From NCBI GenBank assembly GCA_963402885.1, contig OY727095.1, positions 6,329,001 through 6,393,000 on the forward strand: DNA of 64,000 nt, given 5' to 3'. How positions within the stretch are numbered: the stretch's first letter is position 1; every line of letters begins with the position of its first letter. Positions 13,101 through 28,100 of this stretch are shown here, piece after piece. The translations under genes and the position numbers were made by a program. The notes beneath the pieces were generated by a model, which did no database searches, was not told where the DNA came from, and saw only the letters and a list, made by a program, of their open reading frames with translations. This DNA is from Antedon bifida (Eukaryota > Echinodermata > Crinoidea > Comatulida > Antedonidae).

Positions 13101-16100
13101 AAGTTCAAGAAGCAAATGAATCATACTTGTATTATGCTCAGATTATAAACTTTCAATCATAATTCATCTAATATTTATATAAGCTAGAATTTAAGAAAGT
13201 GACTATCTTTTCTGACTCATCGGTGTTCATCAAAGTGACCACATTGTACTCAAATGCACATTAAATCCATTTTCTCCGATAACCTCGTCGCCTAGTGTGG
13301 TAAATTTCACTTCCTGCCGTTAAATATAATGTTTCCTGTACAATACTGTAAAAGATACATTAATGTTTAAATAATGACATTTTATTTATTGGTCTTACTG
13401 TGGTACAAATGCCTATCACATATTTTTTTCTGTGTCAAAATGTTTTAATGTTTTTTATTATCTTGGCATTAAAATATTCTTAACAGGTAAATGTCAATCT
13501 GCAGCTTACTATGTGGCCTGCTATGCAGGTGCATGTATGTCCTGTAAATTTGAACTTCCAAAAATAAAATTGTTAATTCATGTTTATTAATTGGTTTAGT
13601 GTTTAGGATTGGCAACCTGCTTAATGTCAGTAGTGTAGTACGCATACTGTTGTCACTTCTATTGTTGAATGTTATTATTGATTTTGTAATGTTAAAAAAA
13701 ATTAAAATGTAGCATTATGAATCACATTTGTTTGTACATCAACTGTGGGTCCTGGGTCGCCCTGAGTCACCCTACTGTAGGATTGAATCTAAGCTTAATT
13801 GTTTAAGTCTGATCCAGCATTCCAAACTACAGATCCAAGAATTCATGTTCACTTTCCAAGCCATTGTTGGTATTTCACTGTGTAGGCCAGACCAACTCAT
13901 TTGGACCGACTCACGAGTAGGTCTATTTTACTTAGATATTTGAAGAGTTTTAGATTAGAGAAAGAAGGAATAAGGGAACCAAGTAAGTAGTTCTTAATAA
14001 TCTGTAGGTTGATCAGGTGTGGCTGGTGGTTAGGATGTGGTTTTGCTGCTTCCCACCACCAGGGTATTATGTATCTTATTTGGATACTTCTTGTAAATAT
14101 TGGTTGTTCTTCGTGTAGGCCTACAGCATAGAACAATGTAGAAAACACTGTAGATGATTCGAGACAGTAAACCAAGTCAAATTTAAAAAGTAGGTTTAAT
14201 TTGTAAACAAGATGGCAATTCAAAGAATAGGGACAAAAATATAGTGAATCTACCTCCATTACAATGGTTTTATATCACTTGTTTTGCTACTGTATAACCA
14301 TGGATAAAATATATATTCAGGAAGAGTTAAAGTATAAGGAAGAGTTAAAGTAAAGAGTTAAAGTAATTTAACCCTTCCCTGCTACAGTATAACCAGGGAT
14401 TTGTTAATTAACAACTCCCTGGTATAACCATTCCTCCATGCTATAATAAGGTGGTCCTTGCTATCATGGAAAAATAAATTGGCATAAGTCAATGTGAACC
14501 AGCATTAATAAATGTTGATTTACATTGTAACAAATTAATTGAAGCTAACAAGTCTGATTTGATAACAGCGTGTTAATTATAAAACCTTACACAACAGTCT
14601 AGGGTGGCTGGGATCTGAATTAACATTCTGGGTGGCAACATTTAGTACATGATAATGAAATAATCCTAGCAGGAGGTCTTTAAAATACTCCAAAATAATC
14701 CCAAAACAAGTATTCCTAATTTTAAATTACTTATTACTTATTCTTGGATTGTAAGCATATTCATTTATTCATGGTTTTAATTTTCAATATGAAATTCAAC
14801 GCCTTGTAGCCAGAAGCACAGGCATTTGTAATTCCACACTTGCTAGATTAATTAACTTAATTAAAAGAGGATGTAAGGTTGTGATAAAACAATAAACATG
14901 AATCAATCAATTATGTTGATGCTTGATTTCCCTTATCAACAGATGACCTTTGACATTCATTAATAGCAGGGAAAGAAACATTTTAAATACAGTAGAGCAG
15001 TACAGTAAGCAATGTTGTTGGTACCATTTTTTTTCTTCTATAATTATTGTAACAATCCCAAAACTTTAGTTTACATTTTCCCAAGATGATCTTACTGCTG
15101 TAAGAAATTAGATTAAAAATTCCCAGCATGCAGTTGAAGGAAAGCGCCAACAACGTGCCTCGGTGAGCTAACTAGACCCAATACCCTGCAACTACCAAGG
15201 CTACACAGCGACGGACATGTCAATAACACATGTTGTACAAGTTTGATGCTGAGGGGAAAAAATTGTTAATAGCAAATGTTTGTCTGGATAATGCCAATGC
15301 TTACAGTAGTACAACATTGAAGATGATGTGATTAAATGTTCATTTACTGTACACATGATGATGAGCATGATGATATAACAATGAATGATACGGATAAATA
15401 GTAGTATGATAATGACATTGAAAATTATGATCACAGTTGCGGATCCAATACTGTAGCTGGTCCTATGGATCATGATCCTACAAAATGATAGTTAGTTACT
15501 GATGATGTACTGTAGAACTGTCTTTGTGTACTGTAATATGTAAATTTAGTACCAATGCGACTATTAAAACTTAAGAGTATTTCTAAAAATAGATACAGTA
15601 GATTTCGCATCAAACTACAGGTAAGGTCACCATCTACTGGAAGTGTAAATTACCAAGTTAATAAAAATTGCATTAATTATTCAGATCAACACCTAATACT
15701 GGATTGTTAAAAGGATGCCGTCTGATAACTCAATAATAACATATCGTCTGTAGAATAAGGTGTTGAATTTTGACCCATGGGTGCCGAAATAAATCGCACA
15801 CTCCGTCACGGTATAATTCAAATATGAACTAATTAGACAAGTTAACATGGCTAGGGACAAGATAGAACCAAATCAAATTTATTATTACATATTTATTAGT
15901 TGGAGCAAGTATCTACCTTTATTTTCATTAGAAGGATTTAAGTGCATTTAACCACGGAGGAATTAAAACCAATTCTACTGTGATTTAACATACAGCACGG
16001 TACCTGTGCATTTACAGTAGATATTGAAATGTGTTCGTATTGTGCTGTACAGGTATGGTATTTGTATTGAACAGTAGCTAAGAACCAATCATTTGGGACA

Positions 16101-19100
16101 CATCCCTTTGAAGGGGACACCCCTAATAAGGGGACACTTTCCTGTGAACTGAATGAGGAAAAAATTAATTTCTTTTGTTTCAAAGCAGTACAGTACATTC
16201 ATAAACATTAACTTAACATACGATACCAAAAATTGTTATAGCAAAGTCTGGACTTTTTGATGTGATAATGTCGATGCCTTATTACAACATTGAAGATGAT
16301 GTGATTTAAATGTTCATATGCACATGATGATGAGCATGATGATAATGATAACAATGAATGATATATACTGTACACTATGGCCAACTACTATTCAGGGGAC
16401 ACACCCCTATTAAGGGGACACACCCCTATTCAGGGGACACACCCCTATTAAGGGGACACACCCCTATTAAGGGGACACTTTGTGGGGTTCTGAAGGTGTA
16501 CCTTTAAAAGGGGATTTACTTTATACAGTATTTTGTAATATGAGACCTGGTTTGGATTAATTTTGAGCAAATAAGGCCTGTAGCAGAAAGAGAAACACAA
16601 ATTTAAGAATACTGGGGAAAACTCTGTTTGGTGATGATTCAAGTAAGGAAATGGGACCAATACCCCTAAATAAACATTTTGACAGTTAAATCAATCAATT
16701 AAAATAACATAAACATTATAAATACCAACGGTAAGTTACTCATTGGGTTCATTTCCTACCCTTGTAAATGTTAAGTGAGAATTACTAGTTATTTATCGCA
16801 TTTTAGAGTGGTAAATGTTACCCTATTTGACATAAATATTGAACAGTCCCAAAATATAGCTGTCATCGAGTACAGCGATGCCGCATAGATACAGTTTTGG
16901 TAATTAATGGCACCTACTGTACTGTGTACTGTATACCTCGGTTTACAAATGAAAACAAAATAGTGAAACTAACAAGTCCTCTTATTAAATGTCAAAATGT
17001 CTGTAAGTGGTTGTAAACTTGATGCTACAGATTAATATTCCAGATTTATTGATAAAAGCACTCAATGATTGATGATGACTGACGCATGCAGTAAATAATA
17101 CAGTGAATACTGTAATAATACTGTGTGGCACACAGTCTGTACAATACTGCTTATAATGTGTACTACTAATTATATTGTTCAGATCACAAAATCTTTGCAA
17201 AGTACAGTATATGTTAAAGATGCTACAGTACATTATCAAAAGTGTTCCCAAATATGATAGTAATATGACATCATCATGTCCATATATGGGCACATTACAT
17301 TTTTTTGTCACATAAAGTAGACAGAGCTTACGGTTTTATTCTGTATCTTTATACTGTAAATACATTATGATGGAAAGTAGTGTTACTACTATTAACTACT
17401 GTACATGGATATAATGATAAACGCCTTTCATCATTTATCATCATCTGTTACAGTTCTTATTTAAAAATAATATTAAAAGGTGTGTGTGAAAATAAGTTTT
17501 GTGTTCTCCTCCTCCTCACCTGTATTCTATGTGATGATGGTTCATCTGCTAGTTGCACCGGTGAATTTGGAACACTTTTTCTTCTTGCTCTTGTTCTCGG
17601 ACCTTCAACCTCATGGTAGGCAATTTCTGAAAAATACAAAAATAACAAAAATTTAAATTAAATATTCAAATTGTCTTCAAATACAAACATCATCTTAAAA
17701 GATATCTTAATAAAGATTGACAAATTACACATGTTTTTTCCCACAAAAATTATTCAGTTTAAAAAATGAGGATATTTATATGTACAGTAGGTAATAATAA
17801 AAGTTCTCTTTGTATTTAAATTTCCATATTACTATAGTATATATACAGTATGTAGATTTATAATTGTTTGCAATTTCTCTTCTTCATAAAGCCAACACAG
17901 TACTGCACTTGTATAAAGTACATCCATTAATGTACTTTCCCAAGCCAAAAGGCCACCACCACAATTTGTATACCAAATCTATTTTGCAATAACAGTACTG
18001 TGCAATCACTTGTGTCTCTGAATTAATTATGTTTGATGAGTTTAACATTGACAGGATGTGGTTACAAGCTGAGTTTCTTTCTTTCAGGTGAAGTCGGCAT
18101 CCTCAATATCTTCAGGTGTATTATGCCGCTGTGACAAATGCTTCGTTATGCCGCCATAATCGATCAATAATAACTTTACGGCACTTTAAATTTATCAATA
18201 TCAACAGCTTGGCAATTTACTGATATTATTTTAATGTTGGCAGGGAATTATTTCAGAATTTCACAGATATATTAATGTAAAAATAAAATGTTTTTAAATA
18301 CGCCCGTAATAGTTTATAAATTTGACCAAAAATTGGATTGGCGGAAAAACGCAAAGGAAAAATACTTCAGGTGTATTATTGTTTTAATAACATAACAACT
18401 TTTGTCATTTTTACCATTAGTGTATGTAAACATTAATTATAAAGTGATGACTGAGTCAGTCAGAGTCATTGGCAGCGGAAGAAGGATTTGAAAGGCAATT
18501 GGCGAGTACAGTATGTAATAATCTTTGTGATTAGATATTGTAATTGTGAACAATTCCCTGGTGTGATAAAAAAAAACCATTATTGATAAGACCAGCGACA
18601 AGAATTTTATTATGCAGTGGTCTGTTGCAGATTATGAAATGAATAAAATGATATAATACAAAAATGACTACAGCACTAAGGTATTTCTACAATAGATAAG
18701 CTTCCACCGAGTGTAGTTAGTAGTATTGGTTGAGTCAGATTTTATTGTTTAAAAAATAAAGTGTTTCATTAAACCATTTGATTCATAGAGCTAGTACTGT
18801 ATAATTACTATTGTCAATGTTAAGCTGAAATCATCAAAACAACAACTCAACTTATGTTATACAAGACACAGTACATTATACAGTATATTACCCTGTATTA
18901 ATACCTGTTTGTTAGACTAGGAATAAATGGGCCGCCTATAAAGTACAAGCGGTTCTTTTTATGTACTTTATTCTGCCGGTATAAGATAATTGTAATCAAT
19001 AATTTAGTTCATGCTTATTATAATACCATATTGATATATTCAGCACAATAAAACTGTGTATTGTTTGATGCAACCGCCATATCAAATATTCATTATATAC

Positions 19101-22100
19101 TGAATCAAATAAACAAATTTGGGATAGCTGAGTACAGGATTAAAAATATAAAGGCCAATGGGTACTGCCTCAAAACTGCCAAAATATGTAGTACACAACT
19201 GTGTCCCACAACCAAAGCCAACTACTACAGTACTACTACTGTATGTATAAGTTACTGCATATAAAGGCTTTCTCTATTTTAAAGCGAGTTTGCTATATAA
19301 AATATATTCTGAATGAAAGGTTAACACTACAGACATCAAAATACAGTTGGGAAAAATAATGCAGACAAACTCATTACAAAGGTAATATTATAATAGAATA
19401 TAATTGTGTGCATTATGTATTAAAACTTTCTTTTCCTATGTTAACAAAAATCTACTGTATAGTTTTACAAATGAAAGTGTACATTTGATTTTTTTTTGCT
19501 GCGTAATCAACAAGTTTCTTTTTTGTTGCTTTAAAGTAATTTCTTTACGGCATGCATTGAAGATGAGTTGAAAAGGAAATATCACTCCAAGCACCTTGTT
19601 ACCAAACTTGGCTGGCAAGTAAATATTTAATGTTAAAATCTAACAGTCGTTAGTTGATGTAGTGACATAGTCAGTGGTCAACATCCTTGCCTTCAACCAC
19701 TGGTCAAGAAGGACTTCACAAAGATCTGAACCCTGGCCTTCTGTTTTATCTTACAACAATACTATTCAACTACACTACACTACTGTACAATAAACAACTT
19801 GAAATTACCTCTACTTGTCTGTGACCGCTCTAAAAATGCTTGAACCATTTTGAACAGTAAGTATATCAACGGCAAAGCACAAAATAAAATGTAGGCCTAT
19901 ACAATCCTAAGGTATGGTTTAAAATAAACTCCCCACTAAACCAAAAACTTGATCATTGCGTGAGTGTGTGGATGTGTGAGTTGGTGGAATGTTTATGCTG
20001 AAGCCTTCCTGTAAACCTTTACCAACGTACAACGCTTCAAGCAGTTACTCATCAAATACTGCTCTCTGATTGGCCAATTCATGTACAGTCTCCTATTGGG
20101 TACTTAATTGGATTGTAGAATGACAGTTGCTCACACAGCAAGGTAAATGCAACTTAACACAAGATAATGTACACTAACGGTTCATATTAAAAACAATCGT
20201 GATCTAATTTTCTTTCAACATTAAAAATTCCTCTCAAAATGATACCAATAAAGAGTTAGATTCCTACAAATTTGCGATAACGCTTCATAATTTCAGTATT
20301 CAATAATAAAATTAGGCGCCGATATAATATCGTTAAATCTTGGTTGAGAGTAATAAAGAGGGTCAGTCTAAATTTGTAATTTTGCCTCGGGCTATGTCCT
20401 TGAAAAGTAGCCAATAAAATTGTCAAATCATTCTGTTAAATTTTTTAAAGGTACAGTACTGTATATATATAATACAAACATATAATATAAAAAAATACAG
20501 ATTTAAATGTGCTAGGTACAAGTACTAATACAGTTTCTTTTTTTAAACTCATGAGGTACTGATAATTAACAATCCTTGTAGAGATCTAAATTTGAGACTA
20601 CCAACAATTCCTGAAGAAAATCAAGAAATCTCATTTAAAAAAATGGTTAAAAAAGTGTAAAATCCGTATTTGTAGTAAAAACTACATTTACCATTAAATA
20701 CTATGTAGAATGCCAACTATTATTATTAATTATCAAAGCATTAATTTTTATTTCATCATAATAAAAGTATTCAAATATTTTTATAACAACCGTCCGTATC
20801 CTGGATAAACAATTAAAACGGAAAAACCAATAAAAGTTTAATTGTACTTGTTAAAAATACTATACTGTACTTTGGACGGTACCTTACGGAAATAATTTAG
20901 ATTGTACCATATCTATTAACTTTGAAATATTTTAACAAGTATAATACAATGAATTGAATAATAAATACCTACAAACAAACCAACAATACAGTACCTGCAA
21001 CTTACTAATTCTCTATCATTGTTTACTATACACCAACTGTACAGGCTATTGTGATGACAACAATGTACAGTATTCATTTATTAGTAATCATAAAGTTAGA
21101 AGTAATTTCCCATGTAAGTTGGTTTGTAATACTCTCACATAAATGAACATGAAATAAACTGCCAATTAAGGTATTATATTATAAGAATTTCTATATTATA
21201 ATTGCAGAATATGTTTAATTGTTGTTTATCTCAAGAACAAGAAATGAATCACAGTAACACGCCCACTGAAACATACCATTCACTATGAAAATAAACTGGC
21301 TTAGTCTTATGAAACAACAAATAAGCTTGATAAACTACTGTAAACATTGAGATAACCATAAAAAAAAAGTTAAATATAATTCATAAAAATGGTTGTAATT
21401 TTGATAATATTGATAACTTCGTCGACATGAGTGAATGAGATCATCATGGTTTTATAAATTCTGGCTTCTGCTTTTAATTGTGTGGTTTAACAAATAATGA
21501 GCCACAACCGTATCCTCATACATACTGTACAGGTGAATAAGGTATTATAGCAATTAAGTCTACTTATTTAGTCTACTAATCAAGTGTACCAATCAAGTGT
21601 ACTAATTTAGGAAGTACAAATCACAGGAAAGCAATTAAAAAACAAGGACAAGGTAATTACCATCTCTAATGTTTATATTCATTAACAGCTTTCAATTATC
21701 GAACTTAACAAATTAATTTATTTAAATTAGATGCAAAACCTAAAATCCTAAAAAGTAAATCGTTTTCTTAAATTTGCAAAATTGAAAGTTTGAAAATGTT
21801 AATGATGACAAATTGTTATAAAAACCCTGCCTTTGAAAACATACTATTTTAAAAGTTCTACTTTTCACAATATTTATACACATTTATAACAACTTAATTT
21901 CCATTTATGACTTGTCTCCTTCCTGGTCTAAATAAAAACAATTCCCATACTAAAGGCAGATTTCTATAGTCCCATTAAAAAAACAAAAAGTTACAATTAT
22001 AAACCAAATTTACCGTAGCCTATTCATAAAAACCTAGTCTCGAGGGGTTTCAAAAATTGGGACAGACTTGTTCTACTAATTAATTAAATGATATTGTTAT

Positions 22101-25100
22101 CTTTTTCTGTGATTACCTTCTTTTAATAAAAGTCAATAAATTGTTTAAGTCTCAAAAGACTACATACAACCCTAAATACAGGAACTGTGACCTGGCAATG
22201 TGCCGTAAAACACATTCAAAAAGCCGGCTCAACATTTTTTAATAACTAATAACTTCTTTATAATCAATTAAATTATAATTTATGTTCTGATGATTAGCCT
22301 ATTAATGTTCCAATGAGATTTTCTATAGCATAGCAAAAAAAAAACACTCTTTATACGACGTATAATTGCATGATGCAGTACAGTACTACAAAAGTAATTG
22401 AAAATGCTGTGTTTTGTATAAGAGCAATGCTTACAATATCGCATCCAATTATTATTTAGCCACCTTTCTTCAAAATCACAAGAGTTTAATGTACGCTTCA
22501 CTGCACTTTGAATTCATTATGTTGTTACATAAGGATATTATAATATCTCTATGGTTGTTGACATATTCCTAGTCACCCCAAACAACGATTATTCATTATC
22601 AAAATAATAACTTGGCTTAAGTTTTTATTTTTGAAGTGATGATGAATTTTGAGACACGGTGAGTGTGATGTCAAATTAACCGCAGATGTTGTCGCAAGTC
22701 ACACCCAAAAATCTAAACATTTAACTAAAAAACATTTGCGAACAGAAAGGAAGTAACCAGCACAGGTAAAGACTAGAGTTGCTCCGCCGAGGCAACAAAT
22801 TATATTTCTCTAGAGAAGTCGTATCAAAATATTTGCAAGCATCATTCTCAAAAGAAAAATATTATAATAACATAGGTCATAGGGCAACAGAATCTTAATT
22901 CACAATAACATTAGGAAGACACTTAATAATGGAAAAAAAATGGCCCAGTTTCTGCTGCCAAGAATATACCGCACTGTACAGTATATTTTCATGGCAGCAG
23001 AAACGAGTCTCGTATATTTATATATACGTGGTACATTTTTTATACGTATTTTTATACCGAATATTGATGATATGCTGCAGAAACAAGGCCTATGGCAAGT
23101 AGGCCTACATGTGTCTTAAATGCATTTGACCTTCAGATAAAAACAATGCATTAGATTACAACCAAACTATTCTTCATTTTAATTTTTTTTAAAGCTTTAT
23201 TCTAATGTTTCATCAAGCAGAAATTTAATACATCCATTCACGTTATATTGAGGGATATTAAATTTAATTAACAACATACATTATACTCATCAATCAACAC
23301 TACACTATATTAAATTAACATACACATTGCTGCCAGATTATATTTACTTATTAAATGAACAAAATCTCACGGATGTCATCAAAAATAACATTATTCAAAG
23401 CGATTATATTAACGCCAACTTATATTACAAATATTATTTAACTTGGCTTTCATGGGACCTGTACTAGTCACTTTAACATGTGCGTTTGAAGTCCCCATTC
23501 TCCATTATTGGGTGTGTACCTTACGTTAACATAACTGTGCGGTATTTCATGACATGTTTCCATGCAGCCTAGCCGTTAGTCACCTCGTTCCCAGGTTAAT
23601 TTAATAATTGCAATATATTTAATCTACTTTTAGCCTGCGTTTACACATGATATTCTTCAACACTGTAAGATCTATTTTTAGCTTGCGTTCACACATGATA
23701 TTCTTCAACACTGTAAGATCTATTTTTAGCCTGCGTTTACACATGATATTCTTCAACACTGTAAGATCTATTTTTAGCTTGCGTTCACACATGATATTCT
23801 TCAACATGTTTATGTCTTTTATATAATAATGCAAGAAATGAAACACAATGCTGAAATTATAAAATAATTTAATATTTCAACAAACACGCAAGTTGTTTGC
23901 TATGAAACACTAACTCATGTACTGTACAGTAAATGTAAAAATGAGGAAGAAAGTTGAACTGTAAAACATACAGTACTGTTCGTACTGTCTGTAACCTGGG
24001 ATTATTATTTCTTAATCCAGCAAAGTGATAATACTGATAGGAAATTACTGAAAAAATGACATTTAATAGATGACTAATAAATCATAATAAAAATAACAAA
24101 ACAATAATAATCCTAGTACCTCTTAATCCACCAGATTAAGTCCGTAATTATCCTGACGAAAATAACCAATTTATCCTCCATTGTTTGGAGAAAAAAAATC
24201 CTAATTTCAGCAGGTTCATTATCTTCTCATTTCATGTTTGAGAGCACATTAATTACCCCATAATCACTCATATACCATAAGTATGCTGCGCTAATGCCTT
24301 ATAAATGGCACGGTAAAATCATTAACCTCATCAATATTTAATGTACTGTCATAATGAGATTCTAAAATGCTAGCAGCTACAGAGAGCTAATAGACTATCC
24401 AAGGAAACATAAAAATACACCAGAAATAATTGCAGTTAATGATTATGACCCGTACTATGTGACCACATCCAAAGGACGTTGATGACATTAGAACACTAAT
24501 TAGGCTAATTACTGTACAGTACTGTAGGTTAAAATAATTACAGTATAACAACATATTGTCTGAAATGTCCAGTACAGTACATGGAGGGATAATACAGTAC
24601 CTACTGTACCTCCATACATGGAACATGATAACAAACACATTAAAATATAATTTAATAAGGTACAGATGAAGACTAATTCGATAATACTGTATGTCATCCG
24701 TTTCTTTATTGAGATTTTTTTTTCCGACTACAAAAACTGAATTTGGCCTACAAATCTTTGACATATTCTGGATATAAATTTGATAAAATTCAATTGTTCA
24801 AATTCAAATGTTTTTCTTTACAGTACGTGAACATTTTTCTTTGACCATGTAATGACTTGATCTGAATCATTTGCTCCTATAACATTAAGACCGGTCGACG
24901 GGAAAACAGCTGCCCTCATTGCAACGTTTAAACCGCGCAAAACCATCATGCGCTCCTAGTAACATTAAGACAGGGCAACAGGAAAACAGCTGCACTTATT
25001 GCAGTGTTTAAACCGTGTAAAACCTCACTTATTTCCAAGGAAAGCAAATGTTAGCATCAGAGCAGGAAAAAGCTGTCAACAAAATGGCATTGGCCTAGAA

Positions 25101-28100
25101 CTCTACAAAAACCTGGATTTAAATCTTCCATTGTGAACTTTCACCCTTCTATAGTATAGACTAAAGCTCTGTCTACACTATCTTGTGCTATGCCTAAATA
25201 TGGTAGTGATAAGTTGTCATCATATCCATATATGGGCTCATCACATTTTGTTTCCAGATAAAGTTTGATAGTGTAGACAGAGCTTTATAACTAAAATAAA
25301 AGTAAATTGTGGCAATGACTACAGAATAAACCAGGCTACTATACCCATTTTACATGTGCATAAACATTAATTTTTTTTAAATAAAAAAAAAATTAGCATT
25401 TTTTATAAAATAAATAAACATATAATCCAGTGCGAGTGTACAATACTGTATATGATTTTTTTTCCTTTAATTACAAGTTCATGATTATTATGTATACATT
25501 ACAAGCGATGTATTGTAATTACCCTGTATATATTAAATGTGGTTCAATAAAATCTTTTAACTTCAGTATATTACAGTATCATGTCAAATAAACAGAAATA
25601 AGTATAAACTAATAAAAATAATAAATAAAATATTGTCTGTTTACAAGACGTGACGAAGCCAGGCTATTACATTCTGGAAATTGACTAAGTCCATCGCGTA
25701 CTCCTTCGGGAATCTCTACAAGTCATCGATTATGCTAGTTTCATCTTTCATGTCTGATCCCGACACAAAATGTTGAATAAAGTTTAGCAAATACGACGGC
25801 TAAAAACGTGACTCATATAAAACAGATATGATGTTAGTGCCAGGTAACGATACACTCAAAACTTAATTTTACAGGCAATATTAAGCCCACAATTCACCCC
25901 CTTAAACAGAGTTTGTGCTTTACAGATTACCTACATCATTGCTAAAGAATTCCCAAATAGAATCAGGTTTTAAAACCTGTTTTCACTTTTGGGGTATATA
26001 CTTAATTTGAATATAGAATATCTGTAATATGGATCTGTAATACTTCAAGTAATTGCATTAGGTATGGAATTGTTTTCATTTGCTAGGGGAATGTAATGTA
26101 GTCATGTTCTTACACCTTGTCTTGTACAGTACTGTACACTTCAGAATAGAGTCACACTTACTACTGTACCCATGGAACAGTAGACTTGATAAACCTTGTT
26201 TCCAACTAGGAAAACAACGCAAGGATTCTGAACAAGCAACAGTTGCATGATCCATCGCTTATAATTGGTCAAATTATTTGTGTTCGCGTACGTCCTTGTG
26301 TGGTATTCTAGTGGGAACCAAGCCTTATGCATAGACTATGTAGGTAGTATCTTTTATAGTAATAATAATAATAGGTAGATTTATATAGCGCAAATAAACA
26401 AATAAAAAATAATATAAACGTCTCTATGCGCTTGACAATAAAGAGAAATAGTGGAAAACAAAACGAAGAGAAAAAAAAGAGACAAAAACACCAAGCTAGC
26501 ACCCAAACCAAAGTATGGGGATACACCATCACCGCTAACTGGGGAACAGTTTAATTCATCCACCTAAATAATGTATTTATAATAAACAACATAATATATT
26601 TTGCTTACTGTACAGCATTTCATTTTAAAGTATTTGTATGAAATATTTATTATCCCAAATTTGTTAATGCACCTACCTGGCTCATCAACACGCCCTACAA
26701 ACATGTAAATGACAGCGCAAGACATTTCTCACAACATAATATAAAACATGCGTTTCTTTCATCAGACACAATCTTTTCTTTACAATGACAAGACTTCACA
26801 CAAGCATAGGTGTGGTCCAATTATTTTAATCATTATTGTTGTTAAAATGAATAACAATATCTAAGGCAGGTGCTTTTGTTGATTTGTCATCAGCTTAATT
26901 GTATATTATTAGTTGCTACTCAATTTCAATAACATTTTAGTGTGGACACTGAGTCACTGAATGAGTCACTACTATAGAGGGCGCTATTATACATTTTGAT
27001 TTATGATCAACAGTTGAAATTTCACACACACACACACCAGGGAGTTGTAACACACACTGTGGTGTATTACAGTTGAAGAAACAAATTACTGTTTATTAAA
27101 ACACAATAATCACAGTAAAAACAGAAAATTGAAAGATGTGTTGTTCCCAAAAACATGAAAAATAAAGATTAATAAAATCAGATTTTAAATATTAACATAT
27201 GTATTTTTTGCTTTAAAACATATTTTTTTCAGGTAAATAATTTTTTTTTTCCAGTTTTTGGTCAAAGTGAATAACTATTACGAAACATTAAAATGGCATA
27301 TCCAACAAAAATTTGAAAAAAAAATGTTTAGGGGGATATAAAAGGTGTTTATTAGACAAATATTGCAATTATTACAGGCAATATTGTTGCCATTGCAAAC
27401 TTGTTGGCAATTGTTTCTTACCATTTCTTGGATATTATGATATAATTACTGAAAAAATGACAAAATAAAATAAGCAAAAACGGTAAAGTAATACAGCCAG
27501 AACAAAATTGAAGAGCTTTTGGACAACACTAACCTTTCCTTAGATTTCAAAATGAAAGTGGGATATAATTAAATTTATGATATTTAATAATTTATATTTA
27601 ATAGTTCTCTTCTCTCAAATACTAATTTTTTTTTTTTTTTTTAATACTGTAGGTAGGCAAAGTGGCACTGAAAATTTCAACTTACAATATTATTATTCTA
27701 ATATTAAATATTCTGTCACTTTTAAAGAATTGTAAACAAACGTCATAATACAACAACCGGATGCATTGTACTTATCACAAAAATGTAATCTAAATCTTAG
27801 GATTGGTTAGCCCTATGTAAATAATTTAGCTGTTGTTGTCAAGGTCAAAATAGTTTATGACATCAGAGTTGTTTTTAAGTTAAAAAATAATTTTCCAACT
27901 AAACTAAAATTATGCAATAATTAATAATGAATTAAACAATAACTGACACTGAAACGTGATCGTGAGGGAGGCACGAGTGAAATTTAACAAACATTAAACA
28001 GACCTTTACCGCAAATAGAAATTACTACTAAAATATTCTCGTATAGGGATTACTGTATACTTTTTCATATCTACTGTACTGTACAATATTTGCAAAAGAA

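Larger units (their letters stand above)
11542..17519 (-). other. Intron 2 of the RasGAP gene (about 6 kb)
   Basis: No coding exon is recognisable. It holds a repeated segment pair (15259-15400 and 16231-16365), a 20-base tandem array (16390-16480), a palindrome (14392-14423) and one inverted-repeat element (17230-17328). Otherwise it is AT-rich sequence without visible structure. Confidence 0.7.

Noticed and set aside
23619-23846. 75-codon minus-strand open frame of repeated [16 protein letters not shown] units
   Set aside because: It is the 48-base tandem repeat translated. No start context, splice pattern or family match.
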